Origin: Crocinitomicaceae bacterium
GTDB lineage: Bacteria > Bacteroidota > Bacteroidia > Flavobacteriales_D > Crocinitomicaceae
DNA: 64,000 nucleotides
Assembly: GCA_024643725.1 (NCBI GenBank)
Contig: JAHEMJ010000013.1
Location: 77,556-141,555 of the forward strand
Direction of reading: 5' to 3'
Every line of letters begins with the position of its first letter. The first letter of the stretch is position 1. Made by a program: the position numbers and the translations under genes. The notes under the pieces are model-generated. The model saw nothing but the letters and a program-made list of their open reading frames with translations, did no database searches and had not been told where the DNA came from. Positions 35,489 to 44,010 of this stretch are shown in pieces.

Positions 35489-35646
35489 AGAATTCAGTAA
35501 GTTTTATTGTACGAATATGCTTTTAATTTGCTTGACCCTGATTTTTTTAACATTTCTTTAACCAAAGTGTTCCTGTTAAACTATTTTATGGAACGCGATA
35601 AAAAAGGATCGACGATCAGAGACGTTGAATGAATAAAAAAGATGCT

Positions 35647-36564
35647 TTAAACCCCAACTTTTTTCCATTCCGCTTTCACTTGATCTATCAAGGAGTTTGA
35701 ATCATATGGATTCAGAGAAATCAAATCGGAATATCGTTTCATCCAAGTCAATTGTCTTTTCGCATAATTCCGCGTGTGTTGTTTGATTTTAGAAAGCGCT
35801 TCCTCATACGTGCAATTGTTTTCCCAATAGGAAAAGAACTCAGAATAACCGACTGTATTCAAGGCCTTGATATGTCTCTGTGCAAACAGGGATTTTGCTT
35901 CTTCAAAAAGTCCCTCGGCAATCATCATATCCACGCGCTGATCAATGCGTGCATACAAATCGTCTCGTTTCCAGTCGATGCAATACCGTTGAATGTGATA
36001 GGCGTGTTTTACATTTCCTTGTCGCAAGGACGAATAGGGTTTACCCGTGAGTTCAATGACCTCCAAAGCACGAATCAACCTCACTGGATTATGGATGTCC
36101 ACTTGTCCAAAATAAACCGCGTCTTTTTCGCGCAATTGTTGCTGTAAAAAGTCCAAGCCTTCGTTTTCAAACAACTTATTCCATTTTTCCTGAACCATTG
36201 GGTCATGCGGTATATCATCCAATCCAAAGGTCAACGCATCGATAAACATCCCTGAACCTCCAACAATTACGGCGGAACCTTTTTCTTTGAGTAATTGATC
36301 GAGTATTGGTTTCGCTTGAGCAGCGAATTGACTTGCAGATACTTCTTCTTGAATCGAATGAGAATGAATGAAATGATGTGTTACTTGACGTAATTCGTCG
36401 TCCGTTGGTTTCGCTGTCCCAATGGACATTTCACGGTAAAATTGACGCGAATCCGCAGAAATAATTTCTGTATTCAATTCCTTTGCTAGGTCGATAGCTA
36501 AACTTGTTTTTCCTGACGCTGTGGGTCCTTGAACGATAAAAACCCTCCCCTCCACTTTCTCCAT
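35647..36564 (-). CDS. miaA: tRNA dimethylallyltransferase
   Basis: A 305-residue MiaA. The P-loop is IVQGPTASGKTSLAIDLA (residues 9-26), then ISADSRQFYREMSIGTAKP, the central GGSGMFIDALTFGLDD and C-terminal NYAKRQLTWMKR. It adds a dimethylallyl group to A37 of tRNAs reading UNN codons. The MltF-like gene ends directly upstream with no gap. Confidence 0.97.
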   Translation of the reverse strand: MEKVEGRVFIVQGPTASGKTSLAIDLAKELNTEIISADSRQFYREMSIGTAKPTDDELRQVTHHFIHSHSIQEEVSASQFAAQAKPILDQLLKEKGSAVIVGGSGMFIDALTFGLDDIPHDPMVQEKWNKLFENEGLDFLQQQLREKDAVYFGQVDIHNPVRLIRALEVIELTGKPYSSLRQGNVKHAYHIQRYCIDWKRDDLYARIDQRVDMMIAEGLFEEAKSLFAQRHIKALNTVGYSEFFSYWENNCTYEEALSKIKQHTRNYAKRQLTWMKRYSDLISLNPYDSNSLIDQVKAEWKKVGV

Positions 36565-37911
36565 TTATTTCCAAGCACTATAAATCGCGAATACTTTCTT
36601 CACGTAGGTAACAGCGTGACCACGATAGGCCCCGCAACGCACGTGTTCCGAACGATAATATTTTGGTTCATCCAAGTGTCGCACCATTTCCTCGACGTTT
36701 CCATCCCAAATCAATGGATTTAATCCAGCGGCACGCGCTAAGTTTTGTGCATCCTCAATGTGACATGGTCCTGCGTTATAGGATGCCAAGGTAAATTTCA
36801 AACGTTGTTCTTGGTCTGGAACTGCTTTCCAACGGTTATAGGTTCTATTCAGTAATTTCATTCCACCGAGAATTTGAACTTCAGGCGCAGATCCCGGGAA
36901 CACGCCACAACTTGGACCTGTATTTGGCATGAATTGCATCATTCCATAAGCCCCACCAAATCCACGTGCATTTGGATTAAATCTAGACTCTTTAAAGGCA
37001 ACAGCAGCCAACACTTTCCAATCCCAGCCATACTTTTTCGCGACGGACTTGAAGACATCATCGAACGGCGACAAATGTCCTTTTTTCGTGATGTAAAATT
37101 CAACCGGCGCGACATTTAGGTAATCAAAATAACGTTTCTTCAAATCTTTGTATGCGGGAGAAGCACAATAGGACTCAATAAACGCATCGAGTTTCTTCTT
37201 CAATTCTGGACTATTTAAACGGAGTCCAAAAGCAATTTTCTGTTGAAAGGACATCTGCGTTTCGATGTTCAAATTTGGATGCATTTCTTTACAGATGCGT
37301 GCTAAATTTTCATGTGCCACTGTATAAGGAATGACATTATTTGCCACCATATCAATTAAATCCTCTGTGATGGGATTGTCTTTTTTGTAGCGAATATGAA
37401 TGTGTGATCCGATTTCTTCCTGCAGCGCTGTTAGTCGACTTGAAAAAGGTGAGTTATTGCGAACATAAACAGATTGATTAGCCAATTCTGCCGGTTCTTT
37501 GATCAATGAATCTCCCGTTCGTTGAACAAGTACTTGATGTGTGTAGTAATAAGGAGTCGAATAAGCCATTTTATGTTCATCCGACAAAGAAACAACCAAG
37601 TTAGAAGAGATTACATCCCCTTCACCGTTATTCAGAAACTTTTGAAAATCCTTGGTATCCGAAATGACTTTTACCTCCATTTTCAATCCCATGGATTTAC
37701 AAAAGGTATCCATGATTTCATATTCAAATCCTAATCGTTTGCCTCTGTATTCAAAGAAGGAAAGAGAGCTATTTTCAGTAAGAATGGTCAATTTTCCTTT
37801 TTTCTGAATTTCTTTCAAGTCGATGTGTACGGTAGGAGCATGTTGCTTGTCCGAACAAGAAACTAAAACCAAGGCAATCAATAAAGTAGTCCATGTTAAA
37901 CGCATGTGCAC
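36565..37911 (-). CDS. MltF-like membrane-bound lytic murein transglycosylase
   Basis: A 448-residue envelope protein with an N-terminal lipobox-like segment (LVLVSC near 19). Residues 35-270 form a solute-binding protein family 3 domain (GKLTILTENSSLSFFEYRGKRLGFEYEI). Residues 285-440 form an SLT lysozyme-like domain with the catalytic Glu in AAVAFKESRFNPNARG, followed by GAYGMMQFMPNTG and LASYNAGPCHIEDAQ. It cleaves peptidoglycan glycans non-hydrolytically. The pairing matches E. coli MltF. Confidence 0.94.
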   Translation of the reverse strand: MHMRLTWTTLLIALVLVSCSDKQHAPTVHIDLKEIQKKGKLTILTENSSLSFFEYRGKRLGFEYEIMDTFCKSMGLKMEVKVISDTKDFQKFLNNGEGDVISSNLVVSLSDEHKMAYSTPYYYTHQVLVQRTGDSLIKEPAELANQSVYVRNNSPFSSRLTALQEEIGSHIHIRYKKDNPITEDLIDMVANNVIPYTVAHENLARICKEMHPNLNIETQMSFQQKIAFGLRLNSPELKKKLDAFIESYCASPAYKDLKKRYFDYLNVAPVEFYITKKGHLSPFDDVFKSVAKKYGWDWKVLAAVAFKESRFNPNARGFGGAYGMMQFMPNTGPSCGVFPGSAPEVQILGGMKLLNRTYNRWKAVPDQEQRLKFTLASYNAGPCHIEDAQNLARAAGLNPLIWDGNVEEMVRHLDEPKYYRSEHVRCGAYRGHAVTYVKKVFAIYSAWK

Positions 37912-38021
37912 TTTTTTAGTAAGTCATTCTTTACGAAAGAATTAAGTTAAAGTTACATTGCACGTAGAACATTTGGTTTATTACAAAATTAAACGCATAT
38001 TTGACACTCAATTGATTGTGT

Positions 38022-38276
38022 ATGAGCAATGAACAAAATGAAATCTATTCGAAAGTTGTCCGAGCTGGTAAACGCACGTATTTTTTCGATATTAAATCCA
38101 CCAAAGGAAATGACCTTTACATTACGTTAACGGAAAGTAAAAAGACTTTTGGGGACGAGGGAGACGGTAACTATCAGAAGCACAAGATTTTCCTTTACAA
38201 AGAGGACTTTGAAAAATTCCGTGAAGGACTCGATGACGTCTTGGCAAAAATTGATGAAATCAAATCCAATCAATAA
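38022..38276 (+). CDS. PUR family DNA/RNA-binding protein (DUF3276)
   Basis: An 84-residue PUR-domain protein. EIYSKVVRAGKRTYFFDIKSTKGNDLYITLTESKK and HKIFLYKEDFEKFREGLDDVLAKI are the hallmark of the DUF3276/BpuR family, which binds single-stranded nucleic acid as a dimer. The frame extends two codons upstream to a TTG, but the ATG at 38022 is preferred. tRNA-Val follows after 62 bases. Confidence 0.92.
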   Translation: MSNEQNEIYSKVVRAGKRTYFFDIKSTKGNDLYITLTESKKTFGDEGDGNYQKHKIFLYKEDFEKFREGLDDVLAKIDEIKSNQ

Positions 38277-38292
38277 TTTTTTCAAAAAACAC

Positions 38293-38322
38293 TTGCAGAA
38301 TTAAAAAGTATACCTATCTTTG
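38293..38322 (+). promoter_or_regulatory. Promoter of tRNA-Val, TTG-N19-TAtcTTTG
   Basis: TTG at 38293-38295, 19 bases, then TATCTTTG at 38315-38322, the complete Bacteroidota consensus 17 bases before the mature tRNA. Confidence 0.8.
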
Positions 38323-38338
38323 CACACGTAAATCACAA

Positions 38339-38413
38339 GGGAGTTTAGCTCAGTTGGTTTAGAGCATCTGCCTTACAAGCAGAGGGTCGGGGGTTCGAAT
38401 CCCTCAACTCCCA
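38339..38413 (+). tRNA. tRNA-Val (TAC)
   Basis: A 75-nt cloverleaf. The acceptor GGGAGTT pairs with AACTCCC, discriminator A. The D-arm holds AGCTCAGTTGGTTTAGAGC, the anticodon arm is TCTGC-CTTACAA-GCAGA with anticodon TAC, and the T-arm is GGGGG-TTCGAAT-CCCTC (imperfect). CCA is not encoded. The last 16 bases and the terminator are repeated 165 bases downstream. Confidence 0.96.
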
Positions 38414-38562
38414 CTCTGATAAAAGCACTATCGTAAGATGGTGCTTTTTTCGTTTCAGGACGTTTTGAGTTTACTCAAATAAGGACGGAAAGGAAAAAAG
38501 TACCGCCTGAGTGTAGCGAAGGAGTGCTTTTATCCACTGCACGTCGGGACAACGGGATCTCT
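38398..38562 (+). repeat. tRNA-Val tail repeat, unit 1 (uninterrupted)
   Basis: A 165-bp unit that starts within the tRNA T-arm and contains the tRNA 3' end, the terminator (38421-38450), AACTCAAATAAGG-type sequence and a GGAAAAAAGTACCGCCTGAG tail ending in CCACTGCAC. Its first 87 bp repeat at 38563-38649 with one mismatch. The junction to unit 2 (GTCGGG, then unrelated bases, then AATCCC) looks like a damaged T-arm. Confidence 0.85.
38421..38450 (+). terminator. Terminator of tRNA-Val
   Basis: AAGCACTATC-GTAA-GATGGTGCTT, ten pairs with one G-T, followed by six T. Confidence 0.85.
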
Positions 38563-38649
38563 AATCCCTCAACTCCCACTCTGATAAAAGCACTATCGCA
38601 AGATGGTGCTTTTTTCGTTTCAGGACGTTTTGAGTTTACTCAAATAAGG
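38563..38649 (+). repeat. tRNA-Val tail repeat, unit 2, 5' part
   Basis: A copy of 38398-38484 with one difference (T to C in the terminator loop). It continues, after the element, at 39239-39288. The second terminator copy is at 38586-38615. Confidence 0.85.
38586..38615 (+). terminator. Second copy of the tRNA-Val terminator
   Basis: Same hairpin with GCAA loop and six T. It is downstream of no gene of its own; it came with the tail duplication. Confidence 0.75.
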
Positions 38650-39238
38650 GGATCTAGACCAAAACCTGGGGACTTAACATCATTTGGTATCCAATACAAT
38701 TGTTTATTTTCCACTTTTTGGCTTGATCCAAAAAGTTCGCAAAAAGATCAAGACTTCGAATTCGATTCCCTTTGCAGATCTTACTCCGAAGGATCGTCCC
38801 TGACTTCAAGCAAAGGGTTTTCTACGGATTTTGTCACACGATGCTTGGCGCATGAGCTTACAGCTATGCTGAGCATTGGCGTGTGACAATGCTCCTTGAA
38901 AAACATCGAATTCTATGTCGGTCCAATTCTATTTTGAATTTTTCTCTTCGAAGGAAAAATATCATTCCTTTACAAAATTATCATCCCCGCGCATGAAAAG
39001 ATGTAACGTCAAGCCTCACGACGAAGTTGCGTTAAAATTTCTGGCTGTTTGAGCCGAGGCACGAGAGCGAGTTTCAGAAATTTTAGCAAGGAGGAAGATG
39101 AGGGTCGTTAGATCTTTTAAGCGCTAGACCTTCTTACAGTTCTGATCCTAGCATCAGAATTTGTTACTTTTTGGGGCAATGCCAAAAAGTAAAAGAATCA
39201 AAATTAATCTCCTTATCCCCAACTTTTAGTTTTGATCC
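38650..39238. mobile_element. Hairpin-rich dispersed element, copy 2, inserted in the tail repeat
   Basis: About 589 bp, highly similar to 21051-21612 in the same orientation. It begins GGATCTAGACCAAAACCTGG and ends ACTTTTAGTTTTGATCC, imperfect inverted ends. It carries the same series of hairpins and a 136-nt near-palindrome at 38989-39124. It has an extra 29 bp near 39130-39160 with its own hairpin TTCTGAT-CCTAGC-ATCAGAA. It interrupts tail unit 2 precisely, as seen by comparison with unit 1. No transposase is encoded. Confidence 0.7.
38989..39124. repeat. 136-nt near-palindrome inside element copy 2
   Basis: Same arms as 21391-21524 with a few changes that break pairs (for example AACCCTC to AAGCCTC), so this copy folds slightly less well. 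Confidence 0.7.
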
Positions 39239-39288
39239 GGAAAAAGTACCGACTGACTGTAGCGAAGGAGTGCTTTTATCCACTGTAC
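39239..39288 (+). repeat. tRNA-Val tail repeat, unit 2, 3' part
   Basis: GGAAAAAGTACCGACTGACT... matches 38492-38542 of unit 1 with three or four differences, completing the unit beyond the element. Confidence 0.75.
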
Positions 39289-39340
39289 ATTGCAGAAAAA
39301 AAAAAACCTTACACAAATTAACCTGTAGCGAATTTTTAGC

Positions 39341-40273
39341 TTACTGACACACCAACGTATCAAACCAAGGAGAATATCCGACCCAGATACCCAAAGCTCC
39401 ACCTTTGATATTTGTAGGAATATTCGTAGGCGTCGCAAATGGATTTCCACCAGAGTACATTTGATTGTACTTTTTCTCGAAGAAATTATATTCCTGCTTT
39501 CCGATTTTGGACAATTTAAGAATGACCGTGTCACCAAGTTTGTAGTACCCTTTGTATGCCGGATCGATGTTTGGATCGTCAAAACTCATTGGATTTTCGT
39601 ACGCAAACTCAAAAGACTTTCCGTTGAAGAATTTGTCGTTGAAAAAAGGATTAAATGTCTTTTTAAAATTGGGCATTCCTGCCATCTTCACTTGCCAACA
39701 GTAGGCATCCCCACTTGCTGTGGGATCACTTAATTTCGCCCAGGAAAATCCTCTATCCACAAACGAACCTTCCGGTTTCCAATAAAGGGAATCCAAAGGT
39801 GTGGGTTGAGAAATCTCGGTGGTAGAAGTGTATTCCACACCATTGTAAATGACTTTTAACTCATAGGTCTTCCCTACTTCTCCGACCATATTCAGTGAAA
39901 TGTAGGCACAGAGATGCATGTTCACGATGACATCTACCGGTAATCCAAAAAAGGCTGCAGCGATTTCTTCCGTTCCTGGAGGAAGATTGTCCGAACAAAT
40001 TTCCGTCAAAGTATCTGTCACCGTTCCATTTGAAATAATCACTGTTGCTCCAGATACGAATCCATCTAAATATGCTTGCAGATTGGTCGCCGAATACACA
40101 TTATGTGATTTACTCAATAGTACAATGGCTGGTTGACCTGTCTCAATGCTACCATCTACAACCAATTGATCTTTGTATCCAGGAATATCAATGTGAACTT
40201 CTTTTGTACAAGACGTCACGAAAATGAATAAGAAGGATACTAAAACGAAGCGAATTAAAACTCGAAATTCCAT
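39341..40273 (-). CDS. DUF4249 family lipoprotein
   Basis: A 310-residue lipoprotein with lipobox VTSC near residue 22. The pattern KEVHIDIPGYKDQLVVDGSIETGQPAIVLLSKS, followed by VSGATVIISNG and the YKGYYKLGDTVILKLSKIGKQEYNFFEKKYNQ segment, is DUF4249. Genes of this family commonly follow a TonB-dependent receptor; here the receptor stop lies 19 bases inside this gene's start. The partner role in nutrient uptake is inferred from context. Confidence 0.87.
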   Translation of the reverse strand: MEFRVLIRFVLVSFLFIFVTSCTKEVHIDIPGYKDQLVVDGSIETGQPAIVLLSKSHNVYSATNLQAYLDGFVSGATVIISNGTVTDTLTEICSDNLPPGTEEIAAAFFGLPVDVIVNMHLCAYISLNMVGEVGKTYELKVIYNGVEYTSTTEISQPTPLDSLYWKPEGSFVDRGFSWAKLSDPTASGDAYCWQVKMAGMPNFKKTFNPFFNDKFFNGKSFEFAYENPMSFDDPNIDPAYKGYYKLGDTVILKLSKIGKQEYNFFEKKYNQMYSGGNPFATPTNIPTNIKGGALGIWVGYSPWFDTLVCQ

Positions 40274-42654
40274 GTTGCACTTGGTATAATTGGAAATAAG
40301 GAAACTTGTTTAACAGACAATTTGAAATTTCCAGAAAGAAAATCTCCGTCGTTGTCTACATATAAAAAGAACGGATTCATGCGGTTGTACACGTTGTAAA
40401 TGGAGAAAGCCCAATTGCTACGATATCTCTTCTTTACTTCGATTTCCTTTCCGGTCGCGGGATCCGTTTTTGTTTTATATGCTTTGCTGTAAAGCGTTGC
40501 GGATAAATCCAAGCGGTGATAAGGCGCCATGCGCGTAGAGTTTCGCGGACCGTAATTAAACAACAGGTTCTGCTCTTGAACGTACCACGAACTTGGCAAG
40601 GTCAAGGTATTACCCGTTGCATAAATGAAACTCGCACTGAAGGTCCAACGCTCATTTAGCTTGTATGTCCCCACAAGACTTAAGTCATGTCGGCGATCGT
40701 ATTTCGCGGGATACACATTACCTTGGTTAATGTCTGGGAACTTTCGTTCCGTTTTCGCCCACGTGTAACCGACCCATCCGGTAAAGCGTCCAACAGATTT
40801 TTTAAAGAAAAACTCTACACCGTAAGCCCATCCTTGACCGAAGACAAGTAAATTATCCGTATTGTCACTGACATTGTCCCCAGGAAGCGCACCCTCTTTG
40901 AATTCAATGAGGTTCTTCATCCCTTTGTAATAAACCTCTACTGAACTTTCGAATTTATCGTTGAAGAAATTTCTAAAATAGCCGACGGATCCTTGCCAAC
41001 CTTTCTCTGGCTTCGCAATATCAGTGGTTGGAAACCAAATGTCTGTCGGCAACGAAACCGCACTTAATGAAGTCAAATGGACATATTGATAATTGTATGC
41101 GTATCCCGCTTTGATGGAACTGTTATCTGGTAATAACCAACGCATGGAAATACGCGGTTCAAGTCCATTATAGAATTTAATCAAATCACCTTTGTGGTAT
41201 TGAATCGTTGTATCCTGTGTGCTGATTCCATCGCCCTTCACGTACCTTGTAAATGGTCCTACATGGGCGAAAGCGCTGTAACGCAAACCAACATTCAAGC
41301 GAATTTTATCGTTTAGATCGAACTCATCCAATGCATACAATGCAGCCTCATGTGAGTACAACTTTTGGGCAGCGCCTGTGTCAAAAACCGTCGTGTCATT
41401 CGCCGCCGAGACACTTGTGGGGGTAAACGTATGATATTTATAATCGGCGCCCCATTTGATGCGGTGTTTTGGATTCGGAAAATAAGAGAAATCTACTTTT
41501 CCACCGACATCTTTAATTCCAGAGGCTAATTCAAAACGAAATTCATCCTGCTGCGAACCAAACTTAAACATGTAATCGGAATAGGTCGTTGTCAAATTCA
41601 TGAACAATTTATCTGAATACAGGTGATTCCAACGAACAGCTGCAATTCCATTTCCCCATGGCATATTTGCTCCGAATCCACCTTTTTTATCGGAGAAATT
41701 AAAGACATCCTTCCCGTAATATCCACTTAAGTAAACGCGGTCTTTGGCGGATAATTTATAATTCAATTTGGCGTTAAAATCGTAGAAAAAGTAGGAAGAA
41801 CCGGCAAATGGAGAGGTGTCCGAAATCGCCGCTTTCATGATGACATCGATGTACGTTCTTCTCGCTGAGACGATAAAAGAACCTTTGTCCTTTTTAATTG
41901 GACCTTCAATGGTCAAACGGGATGAAATGGCACCAATTCCACCTTTCACTTTCAACTTTTTCATGTTCCCTTCATTCATATTAACCTCCAACACGGAAGA
42001 CATCCTCCCACCAAAATTGGCAGGCATTCCACCTTTGATGAGGTTCACAGATTTCACAGCGTCTGCATTGAAAACAGAGAAAAATCCAAATAAATGGGCT
42101 GCATTGTAAACAACCCCTTCATCCAACAAAACTAAATTTTGATCCGGACCTCCACCGCGGACATAAAATCCTTGTCCACCTTCTGATACCGAAGATACTC
42201 CCGGCAACAATTGAATGGTTTTAATGACATCCACTTCCCCCATAAAAGCCGGAAGGGTTTTGATTTGGTCCATTTGCAATTCAATTTGTCCCATTTTGGT
42301 CGATGTGACGTTTTCCGTCTTTTTCATATTGACCACCACTTCATTTTTATCGGTCACCTTGGACCCCAATTCAAGTGTCAGAACGGTGCTTTTCGTTAAG
42401 TCTACTTCGCGTACTTCCGAACCATACGTCATGGAACGATATTCCACCGTATATTTTCCAGGTACGACAGTTAAGGAATAGAAGCCATAGGAATTCGAGA
42501 GCGCGCCTAATTTAAGAGCAGGAATGTACACTTTGACTTCGGACATTGCTTCTCCATTTTTTGCATCAGTGATGTAACCACTTAAGGTAACCTTGCTTTG
42601 CGCAAAGGTTGAAAAGGAAACAAGAATGAGGAGAAAAGAAAAGATTAACTTCAT
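40255..42654 (-). CDS. TonB-dependent receptor with carboxypeptidase-regulatory-like domain
   Basis: A 799-residue outer-membrane receptor. Signal peptide (ends TFAQ), CarboxypepD_reg-like domain (about residues 20-105, GYITDAKNGEAMSEVKVYIP), plug domain (about 115-235 with VRGGGPDQNLVLLDEGVVYNAAHLFGFF) and a C-terminal beta-barrel ending in F (PSATWNFEF). It imports an unknown ligand, coupled to TonB. It is a SusC-like relative but shorter than typical SusC. It forms a unit with the DUF4249 lipoprotein. Confidence 0.94.
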   Translation of the reverse strand: MKLIFSFLLILVSFSTFAQSKVTLSGYITDAKNGEAMSEVKVYIPALKLGALSNSYGFYSLTVVPGKYTVEYRSMTYGSEVREVDLTKSTVLTLELGSKVTDKNEVVVNMKKTENVTSTKMGQIELQMDQIKTLPAFMGEVDVIKTIQLLPGVSSVSEGGQGFYVRGGGPDQNLVLLDEGVVYNAAHLFGFFSVFNADAVKSVNLIKGGMPANFGGRMSSVLEVNMNEGNMKKLKVKGGIGAISSRLTIEGPIKKDKGSFIVSARRTYIDVIMKAAISDTSPFAGSSYFFYDFNAKLNYKLSAKDRVYLSGYYGKDVFNFSDKKGGFGANMPWGNGIAAVRWNHLYSDKLFMNLTTTYSDYMFKFGSQQDEFRFELASGIKDVGGKVDFSYFPNPKHRIKWGADYKYHTFTPTSVSAANDTTVFDTGAAQKLYSHEAALYALDEFDLNDKIRLNVGLRYSAFAHVGPFTRYVKGDGISTQDTTIQYHKGDLIKFYNGLEPRISMRWLLPDNSSIKAGYAYNYQYVHLTSLSAVSLPTDIWFPTTDIAKPEKGWQGSVGYFRNFFNDKFESSVEVYYKGMKNLIEFKEGALPGDNVSDNTDNLLVFGQGWAYGVEFFFKKSVGRFTGWVGYTWAKTERKFPDINQGNVYPAKYDRRHDLSLVGTYKLNERWTFSASFIYATGNTLTLPSSWYVQEQNLLFNYGPRNSTRMAPYHRLDLSATLYSKAYKTKTDPATGKEIEVKKRYRSNWAFSIYNVYNRMNPFFLYVDNDGDFLSGNFKLSVKQVSLFPIIPSATWNFEF

Positions 42655-42789
42655 ATACCACGAGGGATTTTAACTAGTTTGACGGGTTCATTCAACATTC
42701 GTTACCCGAATGCCATGCAAAAATAACAACTTAATAACGAAAGTGTTTGAAGATTCTTGTGTTTAGATGTCATCGAGCGCAAATCCTTG

Positions 42790-42797
42790 TAATTTTG
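42790..42797 (+). promoter_or_regulatory. Promoter -7 box (TAatTTTG) 4 nt before the pabB ATG
   Basis: TAATTTTG-TCAA-ATG predicts a leaderless mRNA for pabB. A good -33 TTG was not found at 19 bp. Confidence 0.5.
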
Positions 42798-42801
42798 TCA
42801 A

Positions 42802-44010
42802 ATGAAAAATTGGAAAAACATTTGTTTCCTGAATAGTAACGATGGTACGGGCTTATTGGCTTTTGGCATTCAGAATGAATTTATCTTGGAAAAAGGTCAA
42901 TCCATAGCCCAACTTCAGCACTATTTAACTGCAAATGCCGGCACATATCTTTTCGGCTCCCTTTCCTATGAACTTAAAAATGAATTTGAATCGTTGCAGT
43001 CTACGCATGAGGATGAATTAGCGTATCCCTTAGCGCATTTTTGGACACCGAAGTATGTCATTCATTTAGAAAAAGAGAAGTTTCAATATTTACAAGGTGA
43101 ACAAGATGAAGAGAGTTTCCAATTCCTCGATTATTTCATGGAAGAAGAAATTGACCATAACTTTCATTCATTTCCTTACCGATTTACACCAAGAACTTCC
43201 AAGGAACGCTACATTTCACAGGTAAATTCCCTGAAAGAACACATTCAACGGGGTGACATTTACGAAGTCAATTATTGCCAAGAGTATTTTGCTGAAAACG
43301 TAGAAATCGACTATCCTTTGGATACCTATTTCAAGTTAAATCAGATTACAAAAGCTCCTTTTTCCACATTTTTACAAACGGATCATCATGCCGTTTTCTG
43401 CGGTAGTCCAGAGCGCTATTTGAAAAAATCAGGAAACAAAATCATTTCGCAGCCCATTAAAGGAACTGCTGCGAGAGGAAAAGACGCGGAAGCGGATGAA
43501 CAATTGAAACAGCAGTTGCAATCGAATCCAAAAGAACGCTCTGAAAACATCATGATTGTTGACCTTGTGCGAAATGACCTTTCACGCATCGCGAAAAAAG
43601 GCACTGTAAAGGTCACCGAACTATGTGGAATTCATACGTTTGAAACGGTACATCAAATGATCTCTACCATCGAATGTGAGCTAGAAGAAAAGACTGTTTT
43701 TACCGATGTGCTGCGCGCCAGTTTTCCCATGGGCAGTATGACAGGTGCACCAAAAATTGAGGCAATGAAGATCATCGATGAAGTGGAGGATTTCAACCGT
43801 GGAATCTATTCTGGATCCATTGGTTATGTTAGTCCAAACGGTGATTTCGACTTCAACGTGGTGATTCGTAGTTTGATTTATCACCGCGAAAAAAAATACC
43901 TTTCCTGTTCGGTTGGCGGCGCGATTACGATTCTTTCAGATCCTGAAAAAGAGTACGAGGAATGTCAAACGAAAATTCAAAAAATCCTAAACGGGATGTA
44001 TGCAGAATAA
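42802..44010 (+). CDS. pabB: Aminodeoxychorismate synthase component I-like
   Basis: A 402-residue chorismate-binding enzyme of the anthranilate/ADC synthase family. The chorismate-binding core holds YEVNYCQEYFAE, then QPIKGTAARGKDAEAD, NIMIVDLVRNDLSRIA, SMTGAPKIEAMKIIDEVE and RGIYSGSIGYVSPNGDFDFNVVIRSL. It makes 4-amino-4-deoxychorismate for folate, or may be a related synthase. It overlaps tilS by 11 bases. Confidence 0.88.
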   Translation: MKNWKNICFLNSNDGTGLLAFGIQNEFILEKGQSIAQLQHYLTANAGTYLFGSLSYELKNEFESLQSTHEDELAYPLAHFWTPKYVIHLEKEKFQYLQGEQDEESFQFLDYFMEEEIDHNFHSFPYRFTPRTSKERYISQVNSLKEHIQRGDIYEVNYCQEYFAENVEIDYPLDTYFKLNQITKAPFSTFLQTDHHAVFCGSPERYLKKSGNKIISQPIKGTAARGKDAEADEQLKQQLQSNPKERSENIMIVDLVRNDLSRIAKKGTVKVTELCGIHTFETVHQMISTIECELEEKTVFTDVLRASFPMGSMTGAPKIEAMKIIDEVEDFNRGIYSGSIGYVSPNGDFDFNVVIRSLIYHREKKYLSCSVGGAITILSDPEKEYEECQTKIQKILNGMYAE

